Assembly: GCA_002491605.1 (NCBI GenBank)
Contig: DKWG01000014.1
Location: 9,017 to 55,927, forward strand
DNA length: 46,911 nucleotides
Reading direction: 5' to 3'
Origin: Ruminococcus sp. UBA7158
GTDB taxonomy: Bacteria; Bacillota; Clostridia; Oscillospirales; Ruminococcaceae
The notes below the pieces were generated by a model that was given only the letters and a program-made list of their open reading frames with translations, did no database searches and was not told where the DNA came from. Each line of letters begins with the position of its first letter. The stretch's first letter is position 1. A program made the translations under genes and the position numbers. Of this stretch, positions 31,870 through 40,170 are shown one piece after another.

Positions 31870-33381
31870 TTATCCCGCAAACTCAACAAGCTTAGCGGTA
31901 TCCAGCAAATCATAAGCCGAAACGAACCCTGCCAGCTCGCCTGCTATCTTTTTAACTCCGCCTTCCTCGTCCGACTCAATATTGAGCGGCATGAGCGGCT
32001 CGTGAAGCGAAAGTCTTAATAAGAACCAGCCGTTTCCGTGGTCCTTGTCGAGATTAACTCTAACGCCTTCAAAATTGCTCGGAGCTAAGCTCCAGCCCTG
32101 CTTTTCGGCGGCATATGCTTTAAGCTCGTCAATAACCCTGTTGCCGTACGGCTTAAAGTCCTCTAATAAAAGATTCATTCTGAATTCACGGCTCTCGACA
32201 GGCTCTTTAAGCGTGTCGATAAGGCTTGAAAGCTCATAACCCATCTTCTTGCCCCTTGAAAGCTCAATAATAAGCCTTGTGACGATATATGCGCCGTCGT
32301 CAAGGAAATAGTTGTCCTTAAATGCTCCGTGTCCTGAGGTTTCTATAGCGAGCTGACTGTCAACGCCCTCGCTGTTTAATCTTATGGACTCATTTATAAC
32401 ATTGCGGTAGCCTCTTTTGAACCTATGGTGAACGCCGCCCTTTTCAGCTATGAACTGTGCCAGTCCCGACGATGTAACCGAGTCGGTGACAATCGCAGTT
32501 CCCGGGTGGTCTCTTAAAAGCATGGCCGAAAGCATTGCAATAAGACGGTTTCTGTTAAGCTCGCTTCCGTCGGACAAAACCGCACCTGCACGGTCGACGT
32601 CGGTGTCGAAGATAATTCCGAGGTCTGCACCCGCCCCTCTTACCGCTTCGGTTATGCTCTCCATGGCTTCCTTGTTTTCAGGGTTCGGAATGTGATTCGG
32701 GAAGCTTCCGTCCGGGTCCAAATATCTTGAACCTGTTATATCTGCGCCCAACGGCAAAAGTACCTTTTCTGCATAGAAGCCGCCTGCACCGTTTCCTGCG
32801 TCCACAACAATCTTAAGACCCTCCAGCGGACGCTCACTGCCGCACTGTCTCCTTATCATATCGGCGAGACGCTTTGAGTATACACTCATAAACTCGCCCT
32901 TTATAACCCTGCCATCGGCAAGACCGGAATGCTCATCGCTCTCGGCTATTGCTATCATTTCCTTGATATCCGACGCTTCAACTCCGCCGTCGGGGGTGAA
33001 AAACTTGTAGCCGTTTCTGTTATACGGAAGATGGCTTGCTGTTACCATAACTGCACCGTCAAACATATAGCCCTCGGTTTTGGTGGTCATAAACATGGCG
33101 GGGGTGCTGGTTAAGCCCATATCGGTGACCTCTATGCCTTCTTTGGCGAGAGACTGCGCCATCCATCCGAGCAGCTTTTCGCCTGAAAGCCTTGAATCAC
33201 GTCCTACAGCAACTCTTAAATTATCCTTGCCTGATCTTTTCATCAGCCAAAGTGCAAAACCCCTTGCAATATCACAGCAGGCACATTCAGTTAAATTGAC
33301 GTCCTGACCCGCAACTCCTTCAATGGCGATTCCTCTGACGTCGCTCTCGTTTCTGAGCTTTGAATAGTTTTTTTCTGACAT
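31870..33381 (-). CDS. Phosphomannomutase/phosphoglucomutase-type phosphohexomutase
   Basis: Alpha-D-phosphohexomutase superfamily enzyme, interconverting hexose 1- and 6-phosphates. In the 503-residue product the phosphoserine is S116 in VTASHLPYNRNGYK; the metal-binding loop is DTDVDRAG, the sugar-binding loop ETSGHGAF, and the C-terminal phosphate-binding domain closes the protein. The N-terminal SDVRGIA matches the PMM/PGM class. Specificity (mannose or glucose, or another sugar) cannot be read. AAAGGA lies 9 nt before the ATG at 33381. It follows the GH95 gene by 46 nt and is last in that operon. Confidence 0.9.
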   Translation of the reverse strand: MSEKNYSKLRNESDVRGIAIEGVAGQDVNLTECACCDIARGFALWLMKRSGKDNLRVAVGRDSRLSGEKLLGWMAQSLAKEGIEVTDMGLTSTPAMFMTTKTEGYMFDGAVMVTASHLPYNRNGYKFFTPDGGVEASDIKEMIAIAESDEHSGLADGRVIKGEFMSVYSKRLADMIRRQCGSERPLEGLKIVVDAGNGAGGFYAEKVLLPLGADITGSRYLDPDGSFPNHIPNPENKEAMESITEAVRGAGADLGIIFDTDVDRAGAVLSDGSELNRNRLIAMLSAMLLRDHPGTAIVTDSVTSSGLAQFIAEKGGVHHRFKRGYRNVINESIRLNSEGVDSQLAIETSGHGAFKDNYFLDDGAYIVTRLIIELSRGKKMGYELSSLIDTLKEPVESREFRMNLLLEDFKPYGNRVIDELKAYAAEKQGWSLAPSNFEGVRVNLDKDHGNGWFLLRLSLHEPLMPLNIESDEEGGVKKIAGELAGFVSAYDLLDTAKLVEFAG

Positions 33382-33427
33382 AATAAAAAGTCCTTTCACA
33401 TAAGCTTTTCAGCTGAAATTCACTCAA

Positions 33428-35707
33428 TTATTTTAAAATATCTATTTTGCCGTCGACAAATACAATGCTGTATGGCTCGCTGTTTGAAACCTCGGCAATG
33501 CCCGCCTCGCCGAATCCCTCAGGAACTGTTACCTTTATCTTTCCGCCCTGATTAGCTGTGAGCTTAGAGTAGGTCACCTTGCCTTCAGACCAGCTTATGT
33601 CAACAGTAATATCACCCTTTGCCTTTAAGCCTTTAACCTCTCCGCTCTGCCACTCTTTTGGCAAAGCAGGGAGCAAAACGATAACCCCGCTCTGGCTCTG
33701 CAAAAGCATTTCGGCAATTCCTGCTGTTCCGCCGAAGTTGCCGTCGATCTGGAACGGCGGGTGCATATCAAAGAAGTTCGGATATGTTGACCTTGAAAGA
33801 AGCGCCTTGACATTTTCGTATGACTTTTGAGCGTCTCTTAATCTTGCCCACATATTTATTATCCATGCTCTTGACCATCCCGTGTGACCGCCGCCTGCGT
33901 TTAAGCGTCTTGTAAGCGTTACCTTAGCCGCTCCCATCAGCTCGGGGGTTTCCTCATATGTCATCTGGTTTGACGGATGAAGTCCGTATAGATGAGAAAT
34001 ATGGCGATGACCCGGTTCTGTCTCCTCGTAGTCCTCGTGCCACTCCATGATCTGGCCGTACTTGCCTATAGAAGGCTTAGGAATCTTTTTAAGCATTTCC
34101 TCGAGCTTGCGGGTTAAATCGTCCTCCTGATTTAAAAGCCTTGAAGCCTTTATGCAGCTTGTGAACAGGTCGATTAACAGCATACTGTCCATAGTAGGTC
34201 CGACGCATATCTGTCCCCATTCGCCCGACTGATGAATATAGGTGTTTTCCGGCGAAATAGACGGTCCTGTTAAGAGCTTGCCGTCCAGTTCAAATAAGTA
34301 CTCTGTGAAGAACAAGCACGCTTCCTTGATTATAGGTAGGTATTCAGCTAAGAACTTATCGTCCTTGGTGTATTCATAGTGAGTCCAGATGTGTGTGCAG
34401 AGCCATGCTGCGCCCATCGGCCAGATTGTAGCTGTTATACATAAGTCCTGAGGTGCGCAGTCGCCGAAAATGTCGGTATTGTGGTGCGCAACAAAGCCGT
34501 TTAAGCCGTACATATCACGAGCTACCTTTTTGCCGTTCGGAAGCATAACCTTTAAGTGCTCTATGAGCGGCATATGGCAGTCTGAAAGGTTTGTGGATTC
34601 AGCCGGCCAATAGTTCATTTCGGCATTTATGTTGATTGTGTACTTTGAGCCCCATGCAGGGTACCTGTCCTTATTCCATATTCCCTGAAGGTTAGCAGGA
34701 ATCGTTCCCGGACGTGAGCTTGATATCAAAAGATATCTTCCGAAGTCGAAGTAAAGCTCCATAAGCTTGTTGTCGGGACGCTGTTCGATGAGCTTAAGCC
34801 TTTCATCAGTCGGAATGTCGCTGTACTCATCGCCGTCAAGCGTGAGCGCAGCTCTGTCAAAGTAGCTCTTGTAATCAGCTATGTGACGTGACTTTATCTC
34901 ATCAAAGCCAAGCTCACCTGCCGCCGACAAAACTCGCTCGCACCAATCGTCAGGCTCGTCGCCGTGGAAGTCTGTCCGAATGGTTATGTACATTATAAAT
35001 TCATCCGCATCGAATATTTCTAAAGACTTTTCCTTGAAAATTGACATTCCGCCGACTGTCTCGCAGGACACGCCGATGCTGTAGGCACAGCCGTCCTCGC
35101 CCTCTTTTGCATGAATCAAAAGCCCCTCGGCTGTAAGCTCATAGCCGATTGTTCTTTCGCTTCTTTGAGAAAAGTCAATTTTGCATGATGTCTTTGCGCC
35201 GTTTTCACTGTACTGGTGAATAGCTATAACATTATCGGGTGCGCTTGCAAAGAATTCACGCTTGAATTTGTCCTCGCCGCAGGTGTATTCAACACAGCAC
35301 ACCGCCGTTTCAAGGTCAAGAGTGCGCTTGTAGTCTGTATACTCGCCATGAGCATAATCAAACCATATGTTTTCGGCTGTGTCGTAATTTCTCTCCTGGT
35401 CGGGATGCGGAAACATTGTCTCTTCTTCGAGCTTGACGGCTTCCTTGATTTTGCCCTCAACCAAAAGCTGTCTGACCTTTAAATAGTTGTCCTTAGACTT
35501 GGGGTTGACACGGTTTCTGCCGCCGTTTCCGAGCCATATAGTCTCCTCATTGAGCTGCAGGGTGTCGTGAATCGGGTCGCCGTAGACCATTGCGCCCAAA
35601 GAGCCGTTTCCTATGGGGTATGCTTCGTTCCAACCGTTGCCGTACCATTCATGGTGTTCCTGAGTGCCTGTAGGTGCAGGTCTTGAAAGCCATATTTTTT
35701 TAGACAT
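33428..35707 (-). CDS. GH95 family alpha-L-fucosidase/galactosidase, intracellular
   Basis: Inverting glycosidase of family GH95, best known for 1,2-alpha-L-fucosidases; some members act on alpha-L-galactosides. The 759-residue protein starts with WLSRPAP and EAYPIGNGSLGAMVYG, and has LQLNEETIW. The (alpha/alpha)6 catalytic core holds N359-x-N361 (NINAEMNYWPAE), the general acid candidate E555 (MEWHEDYEE) and D655 (FQIDGNFGG), equivalents of the catalytic residues in the Bifidobacterium enzyme. There is no signal peptide, so fucosylated oligosaccharides must be imported first; no transporter is visible here. It sits between ddh (27 nt away) and the phosphohexomutase gene. Confidence 0.93.
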   Translation of the reverse strand: MSKKIWLSRPAPTGTQEHHEWYGNGWNEAYPIGNGSLGAMVYGDPIHDTLQLNEETIWLGNGGRNRVNPKSKDNYLKVRQLLVEGKIKEAVKLEEETMFPHPDQERNYDTAENIWFDYAHGEYTDYKRTLDLETAVCCVEYTCGEDKFKREFFASAPDNVIAIHQYSENGAKTSCKIDFSQRSERTIGYELTAEGLLIHAKEGEDGCAYSIGVSCETVGGMSIFKEKSLEIFDADEFIMYITIRTDFHGDEPDDWCERVLSAAGELGFDEIKSRHIADYKSYFDRAALTLDGDEYSDIPTDERLKLIEQRPDNKLMELYFDFGRYLLISSSRPGTIPANLQGIWNKDRYPAWGSKYTININAEMNYWPAESTNLSDCHMPLIEHLKVMLPNGKKVARDMYGLNGFVAHHNTDIFGDCAPQDLCITATIWPMGAAWLCTHIWTHYEYTKDDKFLAEYLPIIKEACLFFTEYLFELDGKLLTGPSISPENTYIHQSGEWGQICVGPTMDSMLLIDLFTSCIKASRLLNQEDDLTRKLEEMLKKIPKPSIGKYGQIMEWHEDYEETEPGHRHISHLYGLHPSNQMTYEETPELMGAAKVTLTRRLNAGGGHTGWSRAWIINMWARLRDAQKSYENVKALLSRSTYPNFFDMHPPFQIDGNFGGTAGIAEMLLQSQSGVIVLLPALPKEWQSGEVKGLKAKGDITVDISWSEGKVTYSKLTANQGGKIKVTVPEGFGEAGIAEVSNSEPYSIVFVDGKIDILK

Positions 35708-35734
35708 AATATTTTTACCCTTTCCTATGTAAGT

Positions 35735-36721
35735 TTAAAGCAAGCTCTTTCTGAGCTCCTCGCCGCTCTTTGCGCTTAGGTATGACGGTGCAACATCCAA
35801 AACAGTCTTGCAGCCGCACTGTCCCTCTTTGTGCATCCTATAAGCAGCTCTTGCATATGCGACTATAACGCCGGATGTAAACTCCGGGTTGGAATCGAGC
35901 TTTAAGCTGTATTCGATAATATGATTGTTTTCTAAGTTCCATCCCGTCTTTCCCGAACGAATGACAAAGCCGCCGTGAGGGATTCCCGAGTGGTTAGCCT
36001 TTAACTCCTCTTCGCTGATAAAGTGAACGGTTGTGTCGTAGTCGGCAAAGTAGTTGGGCATATTCTTTATTTCCTGCTCGACCTTATCAGGGTCTGCACC
36101 GTCCTCTAAAACGACAAAGCACTCTCTTAAATGCTTCTGCCTTGCGCTTAGCTCAGGATTTTTACCCGAACGCACTGCTTCTAAAGCGGATTCTATCGGA
36201 ATAGTGTACTGCTTGCCGTCCTTAACGCCTTCAACACGGCGAATTGCATCTGAATGCCCCTGGCTCACGCCCTTGCCCCAGAAGGTATAATCGCATCCGT
36301 CCGGCAAAACGGCGTTTGCATAAAGACGGTTGAGTGAAAACATTCCCGGATCCCAGCCGACAGATATAATGCCTATCTTTCCCGACTTTTCAGCCGCTTC
36401 GTCGACCTTGGCAAAGTGCTCAGGTATCCTTGCGTGAGTATCAAAGCTGTCGACAACGTTAAACATTGACGCCATTTCAGGAGTTTGAATGGGCAAATCA
36501 GTCGCGCTTCCTCCGCAGAGTATTAAAACATCGATTCTTTCCTTCCAGTCGGCGATATTCTTAACGCTTTCAACCGCCGCAGTTTTGGTTAAAACACTCA
36601 AGCCGGATGGGTCACGCCTTGTAAACACAGCCGAAAGCTCCATATCGGGGTTTTGCCTTACGGCGCATTCAACACCCCTGCCCAAGTTTCCATAGCCTAA
36701 AATTCCTATTCTTATGCTCAT
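35735..36721 (-). CDS. ddh: meso-Diaminopimelate dehydrogenase
   Basis: NADPH-dependent one-step conversion of tetrahydrodipicolinate to meso-DAP, for lysine and for the peptidoglycan stem peptide. The 328-residue product has the Rossmann GILGYGNLGRGVE at the N-terminus, the FTRRDP segment, VVDSFDTHARI, SVGWDPGMFSLNR, GKGVSQGHSDAIRR and GKTGWNLENNHIIEYSLKLDSNPEFT, all diagnostic of Ddh. The frame opens with a GTG at 36739, but AAAGGA is about 9 nt before the ATG at 36721. It is the first gene of an operon with a GH95 fucosidase, an unusual partner. Its use of meso-DAP fits MurE here. Confidence 0.94.
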   Translation of the reverse strand: MSIRIGILGYGNLGRGVECAVRQNPDMELSAVFTRRDPSGLSVLTKTAAVESVKNIADWKERIDVLILCGGSATDLPIQTPEMASMFNVVDSFDTHARIPEHFAKVDEAAEKSGKIGIISVGWDPGMFSLNRLYANAVLPDGCDYTFWGKGVSQGHSDAIRRVEGVKDGKQYTIPIESALEAVRSGKNPELSARQKHLRECFVVLEDGADPDKVEQEIKNMPNYFADYDTTVHFISEEELKANHSGIPHGGFVIRSGKTGWNLENNHIIEYSLKLDSNPEFTSGVIVAYARAAYRMHKEGQCGCKTVLDVAPSYLSAKSGEELRKSLL

Positions 36722-36775
36722 ATATTTTTGTCCTTTCACAATAGTTGAAATAAAGCAACCGCTAAATTACTATCC

Positions 36776-36804
36776 ATTATATATTAATCTCAAAACCTTT
36801 TCAA
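36776..36804 (-). promoter_or_regulatory. Sigma-A promoter of the ddh operon, overlapped by an inverted repeat
   Basis: Minus strand TTGAAA (36799-36804), 17-nt spacer, TATAAT (36776-36781). CTTTTC-AATA-GAAAAG at 36797-36812 covers the -35 box and could be a repressor site. Confidence 0.7.
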
Positions 36805-36853
36805 TAGAAAAGCGTCAACTTTCCATGCATTTTTTCGACCTTCACATACAACA

Positions 36854-36893
36854 ATCCGCACAGAACCCACCTAAAAAAGAGTTCTGTGCGGAT
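36854..36893 (-). terminator. Hairpin terminator after the aldo/keto reductase gene
   Basis: ATCCGCACAGAAC (36854-36866) pairs perfectly with 36881-36893 around a 14-nt loop, about 10 nt after the stop codon. No clear T-tract follows outside the stem, although the loop is T-rich on the minus strand. Confidence 0.6.
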
Positions 36894-36903
36894 ACTCAAA
36901 CTA

Positions 36904-38004
36904 TTATTCAAGCTCTAAAACGCACTCGTTCAAAAGCTTGGGAATATCCAAATTCTGCGGACAGTGATTCTTGCATTGCTCGCAGCCTATACAGCTGCTT
37001 GCCATGCCGGAAGACTTAACTGCATCGGCATATTTTTGCTTCATCTCGCCCAGCTTCTTGGTGTCTCGCTTGTATTCATTGTATACAGCGAATATGTCTG
37101 GAATGTGAATGCTCATCGGGCAGCCGTCGGTGCAGTAGCGGCATGCTGTGCATGGAATTGCAAACTTTAAGCTTTCGGTTACCTTTGAAATAACCTTGTA
37201 GTCCTCGTCCTCTAAAGGCTGGAAGTCTTCCATATAGGATGTGTTGTCCAAAACCTGTTCCATATTGCTCATTCCGCTCAGGACAGTCAATACATTGTCA
37301 AGGCTTGCACAGTATCTTATAGCCCATGATGCATATGACGGCTCGGGATTGTATTTATCGAATATCTTAGCCGCAGACTTAGGCAGATTTGCCAAAGCTC
37401 CGCCCTTTACCGGCTCCATGACGATAACAGGCTTGACGAACTTTGTTGCCACCTCATAGCAGCGGCGACCTCTGACCCAGCCGTCCTCCCAGTCAAGATA
37501 GTTTATCTGAAGCTGAACAAATTCCATCTCGGGATGCTCAGTCAAGATTTTCTCAAGACACTCAGGACCGTCGTGGAAGGAAAAGCCTATGTGCTTAACC
37601 TTTCCTGCTTCTTTAAGCTCACGCAGATATCCGAAAGCGTCTACCTGCTCTGCGTATTCATACATATCCTTGTTCAATGCGTGAAGCCAGTAATAGTCTA
37701 TGTAGTCGACTCCGAGGCGCTCTATAGACTCGTTGAATATCTTCTCCATACCTGCTCTGTCGGGTCTGCCGAAAAGCGGAAGCTTTGTGGTTATTGTGTA
37801 GGCGTCATGGGGATATCTTTTAACAACTGCTTCCCTGAAGGCAACCTCGCTCTTGCCGCCGTGGTAAACATAAGCGGTGTCAAAATAGGTGAAGCCCTTA
37901 GACATAAATACGTCTACCATTTCCTTGACCTTTTCAATGTCAATATTCGAGTGGTCGCCTCCGACAATCGGAAGGCGCATAAGTCCGAAGCCTAATTTTT
38001 TCAT
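36904..38004 (-). CDS. Aldo/keto reductase with C-terminal 4Fe-4S domain
   Basis: The first 280 or so residues are an AKR barrel: GFGLMRLP, FDTAYVYHGGKSE with the catalytic Asp and Tyr, KLPLFGRP with the active-site Lys, YYWLHALN with His, and a late GMSNMEQV. The C-terminal 90 residues contain two Cys clusters, CTACRYCTDGCP and CIGCEQCKNHCP, each able to ligate a 4Fe-4S cluster. This fusion is common in anaerobic Clostridia and is annotated as a predicted oxidoreductase; the substrate is unknown. The apparent ATG at 38019 forms part of the Shine-Dalgarno sequence (GGAGG) of the true ATG at 38004. It follows the ECF/DUF1893 gene by 59 nt. Confidence 0.9.
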   Translation of the reverse strand: MKKLGFGLMRLPIVGGDHSNIDIEKVKEMVDVFMSKGFTYFDTAYVYHGGKSEVAFREAVVKRYPHDAYTITTKLPLFGRPDRAGMEKIFNESIERLGVDYIDYYWLHALNKDMYEYAEQVDAFGYLRELKEAGKVKHIGFSFHDGPECLEKILTEHPEMEFVQLQINYLDWEDGWVRGRRCYEVATKFVKPVIVMEPVKGGALANLPKSAAKIFDKYNPEPSYASWAIRYCASLDNVLTVLSGMSNMEQVLDNTSYMEDFQPLEDEDYKVISKVTESLKFAIPCTACRYCTDGCPMSIHIPDIFAVYNEYKRDTKKLGEMKQKYADAVKSSGMASSCIGCEQCKNHCPQNLDIPKLLNECVLELE

Positions 38005-38063
38005 GCTGTTTTCCTCCATATCTTATGTTGAATTTATTAAACAAATGTTATATTAAGCTGAGC

Positions 38064-39020
38064 TTATTTAGATCTCAGCTCCTGCTGCTTGGCTTTAACA
38101 GCCTCTAAAGCCGCCTTGGGATCGGATAGGTCTTTAACGGTTTGCTCCATCGGACACATTCCGTCCTTAGTTCTGTTTTCGATGTATTCGCACAAAACAT
38201 CGTACTCGGCGTCTATCCCTGCCGACCGCAAATACTCAAGCGCAGGGCGGCTCATTGTAACGCCTGTTACGCCCTTTACTCCGCCTAAGCTGAGTATCAT
38301 GGCACTCGCTTTTCCTATTACCTTGTCGACAATATAAGCATCGTTCAAAATGCCGTCTTCAAGTGCATTAATAGCAGGCACAACACCCCTGCCCTGATAT
38401 GTTTTAACTATCTCGCCGTTTTTAATTACGGCTAAAACCGCCGCATCTGTCGAAATTAGATTCTTAGCAGAGTTTACGGATGATTTCTTTGTCCTTGCAA
38501 AGCCTGATTCTACCGCTGCAACAACTGCAGGTACGAAAACAAGCTGAATAACTATCCCTGCCAGCCCCTTTACAACAGCGTCCCAAACCGAAAGTGCCTT
38601 AACGCTTTCGTCCAAGGCTAAAAGTATGTAACGAACAATTCCGTATACCAGTCTGCCAGATATCATAGCCACGATAAGCGCAGGGTAAACTCCCCACTTT
38701 TTCTTATGAAGCGGAGTTTTTTTATACAGCAGTCCGGATACAAAGCCGTATGTCAAAAGCTCTGCCGCCATGCCCGGAAGGGTAGGATAAAGTGCCGGCA
38801 TACCTGTCAGCAAGCAATTCAAAACAGGTAACAGCAAGCCTATAACGCCGCCCAAAAAGGGTCCGCACAAGAATCCTGCCAAAAGAACGGGTATGTGCAT
38901 CGGCAAAAGGATGTTTCCCGGCACGCCTATGCCGTGTGCTGTGGCAAAGGGCAAAATTATTCCAAGCGCTATTAAAAGTCCGCTTATCGTTATGTCTTTA
39001 GATGATATTTTCGATTTCAA
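38064..39020 (-). CDS. ECF transporter S component fused to a DUF1893 domain
   Basis: Residues about 1-180 are a membrane domain of the ECF-type S component family, which binds vitamins or other micronutrients and uses a shared EcfAAT energising module; features are SGLLIALGIILPF, MHIPVLLAGFLCGPFLGG and PTLPGMAAELLTYG, with about six helices. Residues about 190-310 match DUF1893 (TM1506-like, cytidine-deaminase-like fold): STDAAVLAVIKNGEIVKTYQGRG, DKVIGKASAMILSLGGV and KDGMCPMEQTV. The substrate is unknown. The start is TTG at 39020, 12 nt after GAAAGG; no ATG alternative exists near. A consensus promoter precedes it. Confidence 0.85.
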   Translation of the reverse strand: MKSKISSKDITISGLLIALGIILPFATAHGIGVPGNILLPMHIPVLLAGFLCGPFLGGVIGLLLPVLNCLLTGMPALYPTLPGMAAELLTYGFVSGLLYKKTPLHKKKWGVYPALIVAMISGRLVYGIVRYILLALDESVKALSVWDAVVKGLAGIVIQLVFVPAVVAAVESGFARTKKSSVNSAKNLISTDAAVLAVIKNGEIVKTYQGRGVVPAINALEDGILNDAYIVDKVIGKASAMILSLGGVKGVTGVTMSRPALEYLRSAGIDAEYDVLCEYIENRTKDGMCPMEQTVKDLSDPKAALEAVKAKQQELRSK

Positions 39021-39059
39021 TTACAGTATCTGCCTTTCAAAAAACTACTCTTTGCATTG

Positions 39060-39088
39060 AATATATTTGATTTTTTGCGAGTTGTCAA
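39060..39088 (-). promoter_or_regulatory. Sigma-A promoter of the ECF/DUF1893-AKR unit
   Basis: Minus strand TTGACA (39083-39088), 17-nt spacer, TATATT (39060-39065), near-consensus. The leader is only about 30 nt, too short for a vitamin riboswitch. Confidence 0.8.
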
Positions 39089-39113
39089 TAGGCAAAAGAA
39101 AACGTATACGCCA

Positions 39114-40103
39114 TTATTTCAAGCCATTTTCGACAATTTCTATAGGATTATCCTGTATCCAATCCAAGATCATATCGAAATTAACACAGTCGTGTTCAAT
39201 CTCCTTGGCAAAAAGCCCTACTGCCTTGTCGAATCCGATTGACAGCTCTGTTGACAGCGCAAAAGCCATGTATATAAGCTCACAGACAGAGAATATATCT
39301 TCTCTGTTTATAGCTTTTAAGAAAAATCTATAAATTAAATATGCTAAGTACGACTTCTTTTTGTCCTCCGACACATCGGCAACGCTGTTTTTTCCTTCGA
39401 CGAACGAAAGCAGTGAGTTTTTCCAGTCGTCATAGAGTATCTCGGTTTCGTCGAGAATAAAACGGCAAAGCTCAATGAGCGGTTTGCTGCCGCTCGGCGT
39501 AAAGCTATTCAGCTCCGACTCGTCAACGGCAATAAGGTCACCGAAATCTATGCCGTCCTGCACAAGTGCGCCGAATACCAAAAGCCTTTCGGCGGCTTCT
39601 TCTGACGTTTTTGAGCCGAAAACTATATCAAACGCCGTCCGCCTTGCATCGATTAAATAATTCAGCAGCTCGTCGTCAGAGCAGTCACCTCCCATGCAAA
39701 CGGTATCATAATCGCTTTTTGATGCCGCAAGAACGATTCTTCTTGCCTCCGGACATGAGACGGATATGCCGCTCTCACAAAAGCCGTCAAATTCCTCAAA
39801 GAACCGAGGGTATTTGTCGCATATCTCGCCTAAGCGTCCGCCGGTTGCGATATGCAGCCTGCAAAGACCGTTGTCGTCAAGATAAACGCATTCTTTATTC
39901 GGCTTGAGCTTAAATATTCTGTCGCCGTCCGTGCCGTCCTCGACGTTTTTCTCTATCTCCAAGCCTTTAAAGCCCTTGTAAAACTCAAAGGTTTCGTCGT
40001 CCAAAGGGATCTCCCAGCCGGAGCGGCAGCAGCTGTCTGTGCAGGCTGAAGCTATGCAGTTAAATTTATCGTAGTATTCAGGACTAAAGCAATTTGTCGT
40101 CAT
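39114..40103 (-). CDS. FliB-like flagellin lysine-N-methylase family protein
   Basis: A 329-residue soluble protein with a Cys-rich N-terminal part: C-IASACTDSCCRSGW, NKECVYLDDNGLCRLH, GEICDKYPRFF and VSCPEARR. This pattern is that of the FliB family, where the Salmonella protein is needed for lysine methylation of flagellin and the cysteines probably hold a metal or Fe-S cluster. The helical C-terminal two thirds are less conserved. GAGGA lies about 9 nt before the ATG. No flagellar gene is visible in this window, so its target is unknown; the family is widespread in Clostridia, including non-motile ones. Confidence 0.8.
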   Translation of the reverse strand: MTTNCFSPEYYDKFNCIASACTDSCCRSGWEIPLDDETFEFYKGFKGLEIEKNVEDGTDGDRIFKLKPNKECVYLDDNGLCRLHIATGGRLGEICDKYPRFFEEFDGFCESGISVSCPEARRIVLAASKSDYDTVCMGGDCSDDELLNYLIDARRTAFDIVFGSKTSEEAAERLLVFGALVQDGIDFGDLIAVDESELNSFTPSGSKPLIELCRFILDETEILYDDWKNSLLSFVEGKNSVADVSEDKKKSYLAYLIYRFFLKAINREDIFSVCELIYMAFALSTELSIGFDKAVGLFAKEIEHDCVNFDMILDWIQDNPIEIVENGLK

Positions 40104-40131
40104 AAAAGCATTCCTCGTTTATTAAAAGCCT

Positions 40132-40161
40132 AAAAGCCGCCAAAATACTTCGACGGCTTTT
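40132..40161 (-). terminator. Terminator of the acyltransferase-ligase operon
   Basis: AAAAGCCG (40132-40139) pairs with CGGCTTTT (40154-40161); on the minus strand it is followed by TTTTAGGCTTTT. It lies 10 nt after the ligase stop codon. Confidence 0.75.
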
Positions 40162-40170
40162 GATTGATTT

